NCBI GenBank assembly: GCA_020636375.1
Contig: JACJXZ010000017.1
Span: 1 to 64,000 of the forward strand
Direction of reading: 5' to 3'
DNA length: 64,000 nucleotides
DNA from: Lewinellaceae bacterium
GTDB taxonomy: Bacteria; Bacteroidota; Bacteroidia; Chitinophagales; Saprospiraceae
This document shows positions 17,108-25,627 of this stretch, piece after piece; within the stretch, counting starts at the first letter, position 1, and every line of letters begins with the position of its first letter. The position numbers and the translations under genes are program-made. The notes beneath the pieces were generated by a model that was not told the DNA's origin, did not search any database, and worked only from the letters and a program-made list of their open reading frames with translations.

Positions 17108-18064
17108 CTAAAACGGCAATCGCCCCAAATCCACATTCCCTCCGGTCAAAATCACCCCCACCCTCTTCCCTTCAAATACCTCCGGATTGGCCAGCACGGC
17201 AGCCAAAGGCACCGCGCAGGACGGCTCGATGACGATCTTCATGCGCTCCCACACCAGCCGCATGGCGGCGACGATGGCCGGCTCGCTGACAGTGAAGATG
17301 TCTTCCAGTTCGCGCCGGATAATGTCGAACGTCTTTTCGCCCAGGTTGGTGCGCAGGCCGTCGGCAATGGTGTCGATGGAGCTATTTTCCTGCATGGCGC
17401 CGCTTTTGAAGGAGCGGTAGGCATCGTCCACGGCCTCGGGTTCCGCCCCGTAGGCCAGGGTTCCGGGCGAGAAATAACGGGCGCTGAGGGCCGTGCCGCT
17501 CATCAGCCCGCCGCCGCCGATGGGGGCGATGATGCAGTCCAGGTGTTCCGTATCTTCGATCAGCTCTTTGGCGGCAGTGGCCTGCCCGGCGATGACGTTG
17601 TAGTCGTTGTAGGGGTGGATGAAGGTGGCGCCGGTGCGCGCTACTACTTTCTCCAGGGTGCTTTCCCGGGCCGCCAGGGTGTTTTCGCACAGGATGACCT
17701 CCGCCCCATACCCTTCGGTGGCCGCCTTCTTGATGGCCGGCGAGGTATCCGGCATGACGATATAGGCCGGAATGCCCAGCAGCCGGGCGCTTAGGGCCAC
17801 CGCCTGGGCGTGATTGCCGGAGGAATGAGTGGCCAGGCCGCGCTCCTTTTCCTCGTCGCTCAGGCGGAGGGCGGCGCTGCCGGCACCCCGCATCTTGAAA
17901 GCGCCGACTTTCTGGAAGTTCTCGCACTTGAAAAACAGCTGCGCGCCCGCCATCTCGTCGATGCTCCGGCAGGTAAGCACCGGCGTGCGGTGGATCATCG
18001 GGCGGATGGCCTCATGGGTAACGCGGATGTCTTCGGCTGTGGGGACGTGATGTAGTGGTTGCAC
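17108..18064 (-). CDS. Threonine/serine dehydratase-like PLP enzyme
   Basis: 318 residues, fold-type II PLP enzyme. The PLP lysine lies in FQKVGAFKMRGA (Lys near residue 55). SSGNHAQAVA binds the cofactor phosphate side, and the Gly-rich loop IGGGGLMSGTA and C-terminal ILTGGNVD are present. It lacks the C-terminal ACT regulatory domain of biosynthetic IlvA, so it resembles catabolic TdcB or serine racemase/dehydratase enzymes. It deaminates L-Thr to 2-oxobutanoate or L-Ser to pyruvate in the cytoplasm. It ends close to the msrA upstream region. Substrate choice cannot be read from sequence. Confidence 0.92.
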   Translation of the reverse strand: MQPLHHVPTAEDIRVTHEAIRPMIHRTPVLTCRSIDEMAGAQLFFKCENFQKVGAFKMRGAGSAALRLSDEEKERGLATHSSGNHAQAVALSARLLGIPAYIVMPDTSPAIKKAATEGYGAEVILCENTLAARESTLEKVVARTGATFIHPYNDYNVIAGQATAAKELIEDTEHLDCIIAPIGGGGLMSGTALSARYFSPGTLAYGAEPEAVDDAYRSFKSGAMQENSSIDTIADGLRTNLGEKTFDIIRRELEDIFTVSEPAIVAAMRLVWERMKIVIEPSCAVPLAAVLANPEVFEGKRVGVILTGGNVDLGRLPF

Positions 18065-18114
18065 GGGTAGTTATGGTTTTGAATAACAGTATACCAATAT
18101 GACAATATAACAAT

Positions 18115-18313
18115 GAGGTTGCTCCGGAAAGTCCCCCAAATGAGTGGATGTCTGCCTTCGCCAGGCTTCGGCGGATGAGAAGTGAGGGACTGAATGAGTG
18201 AATAAATACAAAATATGTATTGTTTTTTAAAATCAACCCTTATTACATAGCTGATTCTATTCACTCATTCGCTAAGTCACTCCTTCACTCCTTTCCCAGG
18301 GTTTCCGGAGTGC
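18115..18313. repeat. Palindromic dispersed element, family P2, copy 2
   Basis: Same order of blocks as 15578-15745: GCTCCGGAAAGTCCCC, GAATGAGTGAATAAATA, AAAATATGTATTGTTTT, TTATTACATAG, ATTCACTCATTCGC, then GGGTTTCCGGAGTGC. About 35 extra bases around 18145-18180 are absent from copy 1. A CAATATAAC stretch (18089-18113) abuts its left end. Confidence 0.85.
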
Positions 18314-18330
18314 GCTCAACAATACACCCA

Positions 18331-19497
18331 TCACCCCTCCCTCCCCTGCCCCGTCAACCAACCCTCCTGCATCGCCTGCGGGATTTGAAAATTCCGGCCT
18401 TTATACGTATCGAAATAGCCGACCATGGATTTCACCGTTTGCCGGGAGAGAAAGGCGAGCACGTCGTCCAGCGGGCCATCCACCTTGTCCTCCAGTCGTT
18501 CGCCGAGGCGGAACAGGGCCTGTATGGCGTGAGGCAGGATGGCAGTGAGGCAGCCGCCGGCCGGCCGGATGCCCAGCATGGCTGCCCGCTCCGGCCCGAC
18601 GAGATAGCGGATGATGGTTTCCGGGGCGAGGGCCAGTTTCTCGTTCCGGAGCACATCCTGGGCGAATTCGATCAGGGCGCGGGTGAGCAGCCGGCCTTCT
18701 TCGGAAGGGGCAGCCTGCCGCTCCAGGATTTTGTTCATCAGAAAGCGCCCCTCGGCCACGTTGTCGGGGAGCAGCGCTTCGGCGACGCCCAGGTTGTAGC
18801 CGATGCCCTTCCAGGTTTGCAGATAAGCCTCCTGGAGCGGTTGTGGTTCATGGATGCCGAACTGCTCCAGCCCGTCGAGCACGGCCACGCTGAAGGTCAT
18901 GAGGGTCATGGCCATATCCTCCTGGTTGATGGGCAGGCCCAGCCGCTGTTCGTCCCAGCCCTCGGCCAGCAGGAACTGCCGGATAGCGGCATGGATAAGC
19001 CGAACTTTCTGGATTGACTGTATGCCCCGCCCCCGGAGGGATAATTCCCCCGGGGTCATCACGTCGATGAGGAATTGCCCCGTTTCGGCAATGCGCCGGG
19101 CAAAGATGCGCAGCGACTGGTCCTGGTTGGTCAGCCGGCTGGTCCGGGCCAGCACGGGGGTTCCCTTGTGCATGCAGTACAGCAGGGGCAGGGATTTATA
19201 GTACAGCAGGAACAGGCACTTGGCGCCGTGGTCCAGGAAGAAACGGTGAGCATCGGCGACGGCGTCGGCGTCGGTGAAGGGAGGCAGGGCCGGGGTGGCT
19301 TCCAGGAGCGGCTGCACCTCCGCCGGCAACTGAGCCGTTGGCATCCCGATATTCCGGATCAGCAAGTCGAAAATGCGGTAGGCCTCCTCCTTGCCTTTGC
19401 GTTCCAGGACCCGGGCCATGGCCTCGTCCGCCAGGGGGTCGGCTACGTACCGGAACTGCTCCAGGGCGGCATCGGCCCAGGTGTCTGCTTTGCTCAT
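18331..19497 (-). CDS. MpaB/rubber-oxygenase-like (DUF2236) protein
   Basis: 388 residues, mostly alpha-helical. The central part shows helices with GRGIQSIQKVRLIHAAIR around residues 155-172, where Arg/Lys/His positions match the haem-pocket region of latex-clearing oxygenases. It is followed by LPINQEDMAMTLMTFS and a C-terminal LPHAIQALFRLGERL region typical of the MpaB/DUF2236 family. These proteins bind haem b and some are oxygenases. No signal peptide is visible. It is 10 bp from the small membrane protein gene at 19508-19705, so they are probably co-transcribed. Substrate unknown. Confidence 0.8.
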   Translation of the reverse strand: MSKADTWADAALEQFRYVADPLADEAMARVLERKGKEEAYRIFDLLIRNIGMPTAQLPAEVQPLLEATPALPPFTDADAVADAHRFFLDHGAKCLFLLYYKSLPLLYCMHKGTPVLARTSRLTNQDQSLRIFARRIAETGQFLIDVMTPGELSLRGRGIQSIQKVRLIHAAIRQFLLAEGWDEQRLGLPINQEDMAMTLMTFSVAVLDGLEQFGIHEPQPLQEAYLQTWKGIGYNLGVAEALLPDNVAEGRFLMNKILERQAAPSEEGRLLTRALIEFAQDVLRNEKLALAPETIIRYLVGPERAAMLGIRPAGGCLTAILPHAIQALFRLGERLEDKVDGPLDDVLAFLSRQTVKSMVGYFDTYKGRNFQIPQAMQEGWLTGQGREG

Positions 19498-19507
19498 AAG
19501 GGCCGTT

Positions 19508-19705
19508 TTAGGAGTCGCGGCCTTGCCGGCTGGACTTGAGGATGATCAGGACCGCCAGCAGGGCGATGATGCTGAAGGGAAGCCAGCTCCCGATGTGGTA
19601 GCCGACCTGGTATCCCAGGCTGGCCGTGTCCGGCTCCTGGGCAAAAAGGTTCAGGGCAGATGCCAGGGACAGCATGAGCAATATGCCCTTTCTTCTTGTT
19701 CTCAT
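19508..19705 (-). CDS. Small signal-anchored membrane protein
   Basis: 65 residues from ATG 19705. It has an N-terminal signal-like segment (ILLMLSLASALNLFAQ), a short polar part, a membrane helix at about 40-58 and a basic tail. A longer frame reaches Met at 19774 with one more hydrophobic stretch, so the start is uncertain. It precedes the DUF2236 gene by 10 bp and may be its membrane partner. Confidence 0.6.
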   Translation of the reverse strand: MRTRRKGILLMLSLASALNLFAQEPDTASLGYQVGYHIGSWLPFSIIALLAVLIILKSSRQGRDS

Positions 19706-19808
19706 GGTAGCGATCATGAAATAAAGATAAGACAATAGGAACAGATATACTATGCCCGCCATTAGCGCTGACAATAATTATCTTTATATTTAGGAAAAAC
19801 TGACCGTT

Positions 19809-20303
19809 ATGCAAAAATCTGTACGAACATTGATCTTTTTATCGCTGGCCGCCGTTTCTACCCTGGCTGCCCAGGCATCGAAAAATTATTGCAACAACCG
19901 CTTTGGATTTTGCCTCCATTATCCGGCGGAACTGGAGGTTTCTGCCGAACGGCCAACCAACGGAGACGGGGTGGTCCTGGAAGCAGGCAACGGGATACAG
20001 GTCTCGGTTTCGGGTTCTTATAATGTAATGAACTGGGCGCCGGAAAAAATCCTCGATTTCACCCGAGAAGATTTTGCTGACGTCATCGGCCTGGAAGCAG
20101 CGGCCAGGGAATCCCAGGTCACCAGCCAGGGATTCGACGCGCTCCTCGTAGCCGGAAGCTACTATCAGTATGCACAAATGCAGGCCCAGGGGGATGTTTA
20201 CCTCATCCTGACCGTCACCGGCCCGGAGGAATTCCTGAATGAAATGAAAAGCCTGAAGGGAAAACTGAAAGTCGCCTTCGGGCATGCAGCGGCCGGGCGA
20301 TAA
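19809..20303 (+). CDS. Exported hypothetical protein
   Basis: 164 residues. A signal peptide at 1-21 ends LAAQA. The mature part begins with an NRFGFCLHYPAEL segment typical of small periplasmic proteins with a 'PsbP/DUF1795-like' opening strand (F-G-F-x-x-x-Y-P), followed by alternating strands and a Leu/Lys-rich helix. Two Cys occur near the mature N-terminus. Function unknown. It is divergent from the 19508-19705 gene. Confidence 0.75.
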   Translation: MQKSVRTLIFLSLAAVSTLAAQASKNYCNNRFGFCLHYPAELEVSAERPTNGDGVVLEAGNGIQVSVSGSYNVMNWAPEKILDFTREDFADVIGLEAAARESQVTSQGFDALLVAGSYYQYAQMQAQGDVYLILTVTGPEEFLNEMKSLKGKLKVAFGHAAAGR

Positions 20304-20420
20304 CCGGCTCTTTGCACGGATTGAATTTGTTCCGGGCCTCCCGCATAGGCGCTGAGGCGTTAAGTGCCGGGTTACGACAACTTGATGCCTCCACGCCTCT
20401 AAGAGCTTAAAAATGTAACG

Positions 20421-21209
20421 ATGGACTTTCTGGACATCGGCGACAAGAGCGTATTTTTTTACATCCTGATCTTTCTGCTGGCGATAGCAGCGGCTCAATG
20501 CCTCTCTGTCGGCAGCCTCTTTTTTTTCAAGCGGTCCGGCAGCCGGAAAGCCAATGCGTTCTACGGGCTTTTGCTTATTGCTTTCGGCCTGACCCTCTTA
20601 CACAACATACTGGATTTCGCCGGGGTATACGAATATTTCCCGGGGATCAAATTCCTGCCCCTGTACTACACCCTGGCTTTCCCGACCCTGCTTTTTTACT
20701 ACGTCAAACTCAGCCTCTACCCCGCCTATGAATTGCGGTGGACGGATGTCAAACATTTTATGCTGCCCGTCTTCCAGTTCCTCTTCTTCCTGGGCCTCTT
20801 TTTTATGCCGGTAGCGTTCAAGAGCCAGTGGGGGCGGTCTTTTTACAACCCTTTTTACGGCGCTTTCGAACAATTCCTCTACCTGTCCACTTTCGTCGCC
20901 TACCTCTACTTCTCACACCGGTACATTCGGGCGAAGCGCCTGGAACTGCGGCGGAAGCGGTCGCCGGAGCTGAAAAAGGTGCTCTACCTGCGCACCTTGA
21001 TCCGGGTGTTGTTCTTCCTCTTCGTGATCCACTTCGTTTTTGTGGTCACCGATTTTGTGTGTTACGAATTTTTGAACATCAACCTCCGCTCCGTAAAGCC
21101 GTATGTAGCCCTCGGGATGTTGTCGTTTGCCGCCCTGGCTTTCTGGCTGGGCACCTACGGCTTTCAGGTCCTGTTCTGGGGGAGAAAGGTATTTGGAAGG
21201 AAAGGTTAG
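20421..21209 (+). CDS. Seven-helix membrane protein, sensor-like
   Basis: 262 residues with about seven hydrophobic helices and short loops. The sequence style (NAFYGLLLIAFGLTLLHN, LPLYYTLAFPTLLFYYVKL, QFLYLSTFVAYLYFSHRYI) matches the 7TM N-terminal sensor region found in Bacteroidota membrane-bound AraC regulators and histidine kinases. Here the chain ends right after helix 7 with no DNA-binding or kinase domain, so it would need a partner, or the output domain was lost. No frame continuing into an HTH is found downstream before the convergent gene at 21238. Confidence 0.7.
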   Translation: MDFLDIGDKSVFFYILIFLLAIAAAQCLSVGSLFFFKRSGSRKANAFYGLLLIAFGLTLLHNILDFAGVYEYFPGIKFLPLYYTLAFPTLLFYYVKLSLYPAYELRWTDVKHFMLPVFQFLFFLGLFFMPVAFKSQWGRSFYNPFYGAFEQFLYLSTFVAYLYFSHRYIRAKRLELRRKRSPELKKVLYLRTLIRVLFFLFVIHFVFVVTDFVCYEFLNINLRSVKPYVALGMLSFAALAFWLGTYGFQVLFWGRKVFGRKG

Positions 21210-21237
21210 GGGTCAGGCAACAACTGATGTTCCGCCC

Positions 21238-21885
21238 CTATTTGTCGTCTTTCTTTTTGAAATCCCCGTTTTTCCAGGAATCGAAGAATTTCTTCCAGGC
21301 CACGGGGTTGAAGATATTCATGGGAGGTTGCTGCCCGATGTAGTAATATTCCCGGGCCTGCTGCCGGAGGTAATAATCGGCATGCTCGTTGCCATCGACG
21401 CTGACATCGTTGCGCATGCGCCGGAGGGTTTCGTTGGCGAGGTTTTTGGCGGCGCGCTCCTGCAGTTCGGGCGTGACGTCCATAGCCAGGAATTCAAGCT
21501 TGAAATGCTCGCGGCTGGGCCAGGGGAAGACTACCGTTTCGGGCAGGTTGATGGCATCCTGGGTCATGAGCTGCACGATGGAGTACCGGTCGTCTTCCAG
21601 GTCTTCCGGGATTTTGTACTCCACGGTCTTATAACCGATCGCGGAGAAGACGATCACGTCCCCCTTTTCCACGACGATGGAGAAGAAGCCCCGGAGGTCG
21701 GAGTAGGTCCCCCGCCCCTTGTCTTTCACCAGAATGTTGGTGTAGGGCACAGGGTAGAGCTGCTCGTCAGACCCATCCAGCACCATTCCGGAAAACTGGA
21801 CGAGGCGCCCGCTTTTATTATCCTGAGCCCAGGTGCCGGCAGCAATGATCAAGGCGAAAAGTATCAATACGAGGCGGAGTTTCAT
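21238..21885 (-). CDS. Exported protein with carboxypeptidase-like regulatory domain
   Basis: 215 residues. Signal peptide 1-20 (ends TWAQ). Residues about 28-110 form a CarboxypepD_reg-like beta-sandwich: F-S-G-M-V-L-D, PVPYTNILVKDKGRGTYSDLRGFFSI and GDVIVFSAIGYKTVEY. The C-terminal half is helical and charged, with aromatic YYY and KKFFDSWK stretches. Such domains in Bacteroidota often sit on TonB-dependent receptors; here it stands alone. Periplasmic or outer-membrane location is likely. Confidence 0.82.
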   Translation of the reverse strand: MKLRLVLILFALIIAAGTWAQDNKSGRLVQFSGMVLDGSDEQLYPVPYTNILVKDKGRGTYSDLRGFFSIVVEKGDVIVFSAIGYKTVEYKIPEDLEDDRYSIVQLMTQDAINLPETVVFPWPSREHFKLEFLAMDVTPELQERAAKNLANETLRRMRNDVSVDGNEHADYYLRQQAREYYYIGQQPPMNIFNPVAWKKFFDSWKNGDFKKKDDK

Positions 21886-22103
21886 GGAAGATCAGTTTAA
21901 TGGTTTACGCACAACCTGTAATTAAGACCGGCCATACCGGGCAAAGGTTTGTCCTTTTCCCTCAAAAGTAGGAATTTTCGGATAATTTCCTTTCCCGGAG
22001 AAACCGGCCGCAGCGCCCTGCCTGGGAGAAAAACGGCTGGGAGGAGAGGATGAGCGGCCCGGCCGGCCCGATTAACAAAGGTTTAACACCCGGCCCAGGC
22101 ATT

Positions 22104-24518
22104 TCAGGCAGCCGAAGGCTCGAGGGCCAGGCTTAACACTTCCTGCATGGTCCGCACGTAATGGAATTCCAGCCCCTCGATATACTCCTTATTGATCTCT
22201 TCGACGTGTTTCTTGTTCTCCCGGCAGAGGATGATCTCCCGCATGCCCGCCCGTTTGGCAGCCAGGATCTTTTCCTTGATCCCGCCGACGGGCAACACCT
22301 TGCCGCGCAGGGTGATCTCGCCGGTCATGGCCACATAGGGTTTGACCAGCCGGCCGGTAAGCGCCGAGGTCAGGGTAGAAAGCATGGTGATGCCGGCCGA
22401 TGGGCCATCTTTGGGGATGGCGCCTTCGGGGACGTGCAGGTGGATGTCCTTCTCCTCAAAAGCCTGGACCGGAATGCCCAGCGCTTCGCTGTGCGCCTTG
22501 ATGAAGCTCAGGGCAGTGGAAGCAGATTCCTTCATCACGTCGCCCAGGTTGCCGGTCAGGGTGAGCTTTCCCTTGCCCCGGCTCAGGCTGCATTCTACGA
22601 AGAGGATGTCTCCGCCGGTTTGGGTCCACGCCAGCCCCACGGCAACGCCCGGAACGCGGACTTCCTGATACAGGTCTTTGGTAAAGCGGGGCGGCCCGAG
22701 CATCTCCTTGATGTCCTCCGGCTTTACAGTCACGTTGTAGGGGTCCTCCATCGCCACTTTCTTGGCAATATTGCGCATGACGCCGGCGATCTGCCGGTTG
22801 AGGGAACGCACGCCGGATTCCCGGGTGTATTCCTCGATGATCTGGCGGATGGCCTTCCGGTTGAGCCGGACGTGCTTGGCCTGCAGGCCGTGTTCCTTTC
22901 GCTGCTGCGGGATGAGGTGCCGCCGGGCGATCTCTATTTTCTCCTCCGTGGAATAGCCGCTGATGTTGATGACCTCCATGCGGTCGAGCAGCGCGGGTTG
23001 GATGGTACTCAGGCTATTGGCCGTGGCGACGAACAAGACCTTGGACAGGTCGTACTCCATCTCCAGGTAATTGTCATAAAACGTGGAGTTTTGCTCGGGG
23101 TCGAGCACTTCCAGCAGGGCGGAGGAGGGGTCGCCCCGAAAGTCCTTGCCCACCTTGTCGATCTCGTCGAGAATAAAAACGGGATTGGAAGAACCTGCCC
23201 GCTTCAGCGACTGTATGATGCGGCCCGGCATGGCGCCGATGTAGGTCTTGCGATGGCCGCGAATCTCCGACTCGTCGTGCAGCCCGCCCAGAGACATGCG
23301 GATGAACCGGCGCCGGAGGGCCCGGGCGATAGACCGGCCCAGCGAAGTCTTCCCCACGCCCGGAGGGCCGGCCAGGCAAAGGATGGGCGCCTTCATGTCT
23401 CCCTTCAGCTTCAAAACGGCAAGGTGTTCCAGAATGCGCTCCTTGACCTTCTCCAGGCCGAAGTGGTCTTTGTCCAGGACGGTTTTGACTTTTTTAAGCT
23501 CGAAATTGTCCTTAGTGTATTGTTCCCAGGGCAGGTCGAGCATCAGCTCCAGGTAGTTGAGCTGAATGGAATATTCGGCCACCTGCGGGTTCATCCGGCG
23601 GATGCGCTTGAGTTCCTTTTCGAAATGCCCCCGGGCCTCTTCGCTCCATTTTTTGCTCTTTGCGCGCAACTGAAGCTTCTGGATTTCCTCTTCCTGCGGG
23701 TTCTGTCCGAGTTCTTCCTGAATGGTCTTCAACTGCTGGTTGAGGAAATAGTCGCGTTGCTGTTTTTCAATATCCACCCGGACTTTGCTCTCGATCTGAT
23801 CCTTTAATTCGAGCAGCTGAAGCTCGTTGTTCATCTGCTCCAGGATGACCTGGGCCTTCTTGGGCAGGTCGTCGATCTCCAGGATATTTTGCTTGACCTT
23901 TATCTTGGAACTGAGGTTGGATGCGATGAAATTGAGCAGGAAGGACTGGTTGTTGATGTTTTTCAACATGACGTTCGCCTCCGAAGGGATATTGGGCGAC
24001 AGCTCGATGATCTGCCGCGCCCGGTCGAGAATGGAAGCGACCATCGCTTCAAACTCTAGAGAGTTCCGGGGCTGGGTGTATTCCAGTTGGTGCACCCTGA
24101 CTTCCATATACGGTTCGTCTCGGGTCAGCTTTTCGACCAGGAAGCGTTTGCGGCCCTGAAGGATGGCAGTCGTCGTGCCGTCGGGCATCCGCAACAGCTT
24201 CAGAATGCGGGCGATGGTCCCGATCTGGTAGAGGTCCTTCAGGTCCGGTTCCTCCACATTGCTGTCGCGCTGAGACAGGACGGCTACGATCCGCCCCTGG
24301 TTATACGCTTTGTTGATAGCCCGGATGGACTTGTCCCTGCCTACCGTGATCGGAATGACGATCCCGGGAAAGAGAACGGTGTTTTTCAGGGCCAAAAGGG
24401 GTAAAACGTCGGGGTATGACTCATCAAAATCGTCCTCTTCTTCTTCTTCGACCGACAGAAGAGGAAGAAAATCTCCATCATCATCAAACCGCTGGTGCGA
24501 AAAAATTTCTTCAAACAT
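22104..24518 (-). CDS. lon: ATP-dependent Lon protease
   Basis: 804 residues from ATG 24518. A longer frame to 24671 exists but runs over the promoter at 24676, so the internal start is preferred. The N-terminal substrate domain starts at about 36 (LPLLALKNTVLFPG). The AAA domain has Walker A GPPGVGKTS near 381-389 and Walker B FILDEIDK. The protease domain has the catalytic Ser in PKDGPSAG near 705 and Lys in LPVGGIKEK near 749. An acidic run precedes the N domain. It degrades misfolded and regulatory proteins in the cytoplasm as a hexamer. Confidence 0.97.
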   Translation of the reverse strand: MFEEIFSHQRFDDDGDFLPLLSVEEEEEDDFDESYPDVLPLLALKNTVLFPGIVIPITVGRDKSIRAINKAYNQGRIVAVLSQRDSNVEEPDLKDLYQIGTIARILKLLRMPDGTTTAILQGRKRFLVEKLTRDEPYMEVRVHQLEYTQPRNSLEFEAMVASILDRARQIIELSPNIPSEANVMLKNINNQSFLLNFIASNLSSKIKVKQNILEIDDLPKKAQVILEQMNNELQLLELKDQIESKVRVDIEKQQRDYFLNQQLKTIQEELGQNPQEEEIQKLQLRAKSKKWSEEARGHFEKELKRIRRMNPQVAEYSIQLNYLELMLDLPWEQYTKDNFELKKVKTVLDKDHFGLEKVKERILEHLAVLKLKGDMKAPILCLAGPPGVGKTSLGRSIARALRRRFIRMSLGGLHDESEIRGHRKTYIGAMPGRIIQSLKRAGSSNPVFILDEIDKVGKDFRGDPSSALLEVLDPEQNSTFYDNYLEMEYDLSKVLFVATANSLSTIQPALLDRMEVINISGYSTEEKIEIARRHLIPQQRKEHGLQAKHVRLNRKAIRQIIEEYTRESGVRSLNRQIAGVMRNIAKKVAMEDPYNVTVKPEDIKEMLGPPRFTKDLYQEVRVPGVAVGLAWTQTGGDILFVECSLSRGKGKLTLTGNLGDVMKESASTALSFIKAHSEALGIPVQAFEEKDIHLHVPEGAIPKDGPSAGITMLSTLTSALTGRLVKPYVAMTGEITLRGKVLPVGGIKEKILAAKRAGMREIILCRENKKHVEEINKEYIEGLEFHYVRTMQEVLSLALEPSAA

Positions 24519-24675
24519 ATAAGCTTTATCATTTACGGCGTCCGCCGGATCATTAAAATACCTGTATACGCAGTCAATGTCAAGATGACAGTGTCTCTTT
24601 TTCTGAGAACATCTTTTCCTATCGACAACTTCTGTGCCAAAGAAAAAAAACGCACTGGAAGTTGTTGCCAAAAGA

Positions 24676-24706
24676 CAAAAGTAGACAAAACGTCAGCTCT
24701 ATGCAA
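24676..24706 (-). promoter_or_regulatory. lon promoter
   Basis: Minus strand: TTG (24704-24706), exactly 20 nt, then TACTTTTG (24676-24683). The leader to the lon start is about 150 nt. The divergent methyltransferase gene starts at 24933. Confidence 0.65.
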
Positions 24707-24932
24707 CGATCTCCTTTATAGCATCTCAGGTATTTTTAATGCTTTTAAGGAATAGGGCACTCTGCGGGCATCCTGCATAAAAAGGCCCCGGCCCATTCCG
24801 TCCGGCTTCCCGCAAGTATTGGAACATTTACAGATAATAAATGTCTTGTCTCTATGTACCTTCGGGGCCGTGTGTCTGTAAACGGCCGTTTTGCCACCAA
24901 AACCAAGGCCGGAGAAAAATAAATTCAGCAAA

Positions 24933-25577
24933 ATGCCTGTTCCTTCCTCCTACTCCTTCCCCCACTCGCTGTACGCCCGCCTGGTGGCTCGTTTTTACGA
25001 CCCCGTCATGCGCGGTATGGAAGAGCGTTTCCTCCGGGAAAAGCGCCGGCAGCTGTTGACGGGCACCTCCGGCAGGATACTGGAGGTAGGCGCCGGCACC
25101 GGCGCAAATTTCGAATTATACCCTCCCGGCGCGGAGGTGCTGGCCATCGAACCCTCCGGCGCGATGATGAGGCATGCCCGTATAAAGCTGAACAAACTGA
25201 AAAGCGGCGCCCGGATCGAACTGCTCGAAGCAGGAGTGGAGGAGCGCCGGGTTGCCGAGGCTGTTCCGGCCGGTGGTTTTGACTTCATTGTGTGCACCCT
25301 GGTGCTCTGCACCGTCCCCGACCTGAAGGGCGCCATTCGCTGCTTCCGGCAGTGGCTGCGCCCCGGAGGGCAACTGCTGGTGATAGAACATATCCACGAC
25401 AACCGGCAACCGAATCGCTGGCTGCAAAGCGCTGCCACCCCCGTCTGGAAACACCTGGCGGAAGGCTGCCACCTCAACCGCCCCACCGACAAGCTTCTCA
25501 AAACCGGGGGGTTCCGGGTGGTCGAGGAAGCGTACTTCTACCGGTGGGTGCCTTTTTACTGGGGGAGGCTGGAGTGA
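24933..25577 (+). CDS. Class I SAM-dependent methyltransferase
   Basis: 214 residues from ATG 24933, which follows CAAA; an upstream Met at 24891 would add 14 basic residues. Motif I is GRILEVGAGTGANF, followed by the acidic ribose contact LAIEPS, motif II DFIVCTLVLCTVPD and LRPGGQLLVIEH. The C-terminal part has LAEGCHLNRPTDKLL, resembling UbiE-like and METTL7-like methyltransferases. Substrate unknown; no quinone-biosynthesis genes are adjacent. Confidence 0.9.
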   Translation: MPVPSSYSFPHSLYARLVARFYDPVMRGMEERFLREKRRQLLTGTSGRILEVGAGTGANFELYPPGAEVLAIEPSGAMMRHARIKLNKLKSGARIELLEAGVEERRVAEAVPAGGFDFIVCTLVLCTVPDLKGAIRCFRQWLRPGGQLLVIEHIHDNRQPNRWLQSAATPVWKHLAEGCHLNRPTDKLLKTGGFRVVEEAYFYRWVPFYWGRLE

Positions 25578-25627
25578 GGTTCACGGTTACATGATCCTGG
25601 ACTTTGGACGGAACACCGTCGGCAGCA

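Noticed and set aside
24519..24671. 51-residue N-terminal extension of Lon
   Set aside because: The extension would lie over the leader behind a good promoter, and it is basic and Cys-rich, unlike the acidic Lon N-terminus.
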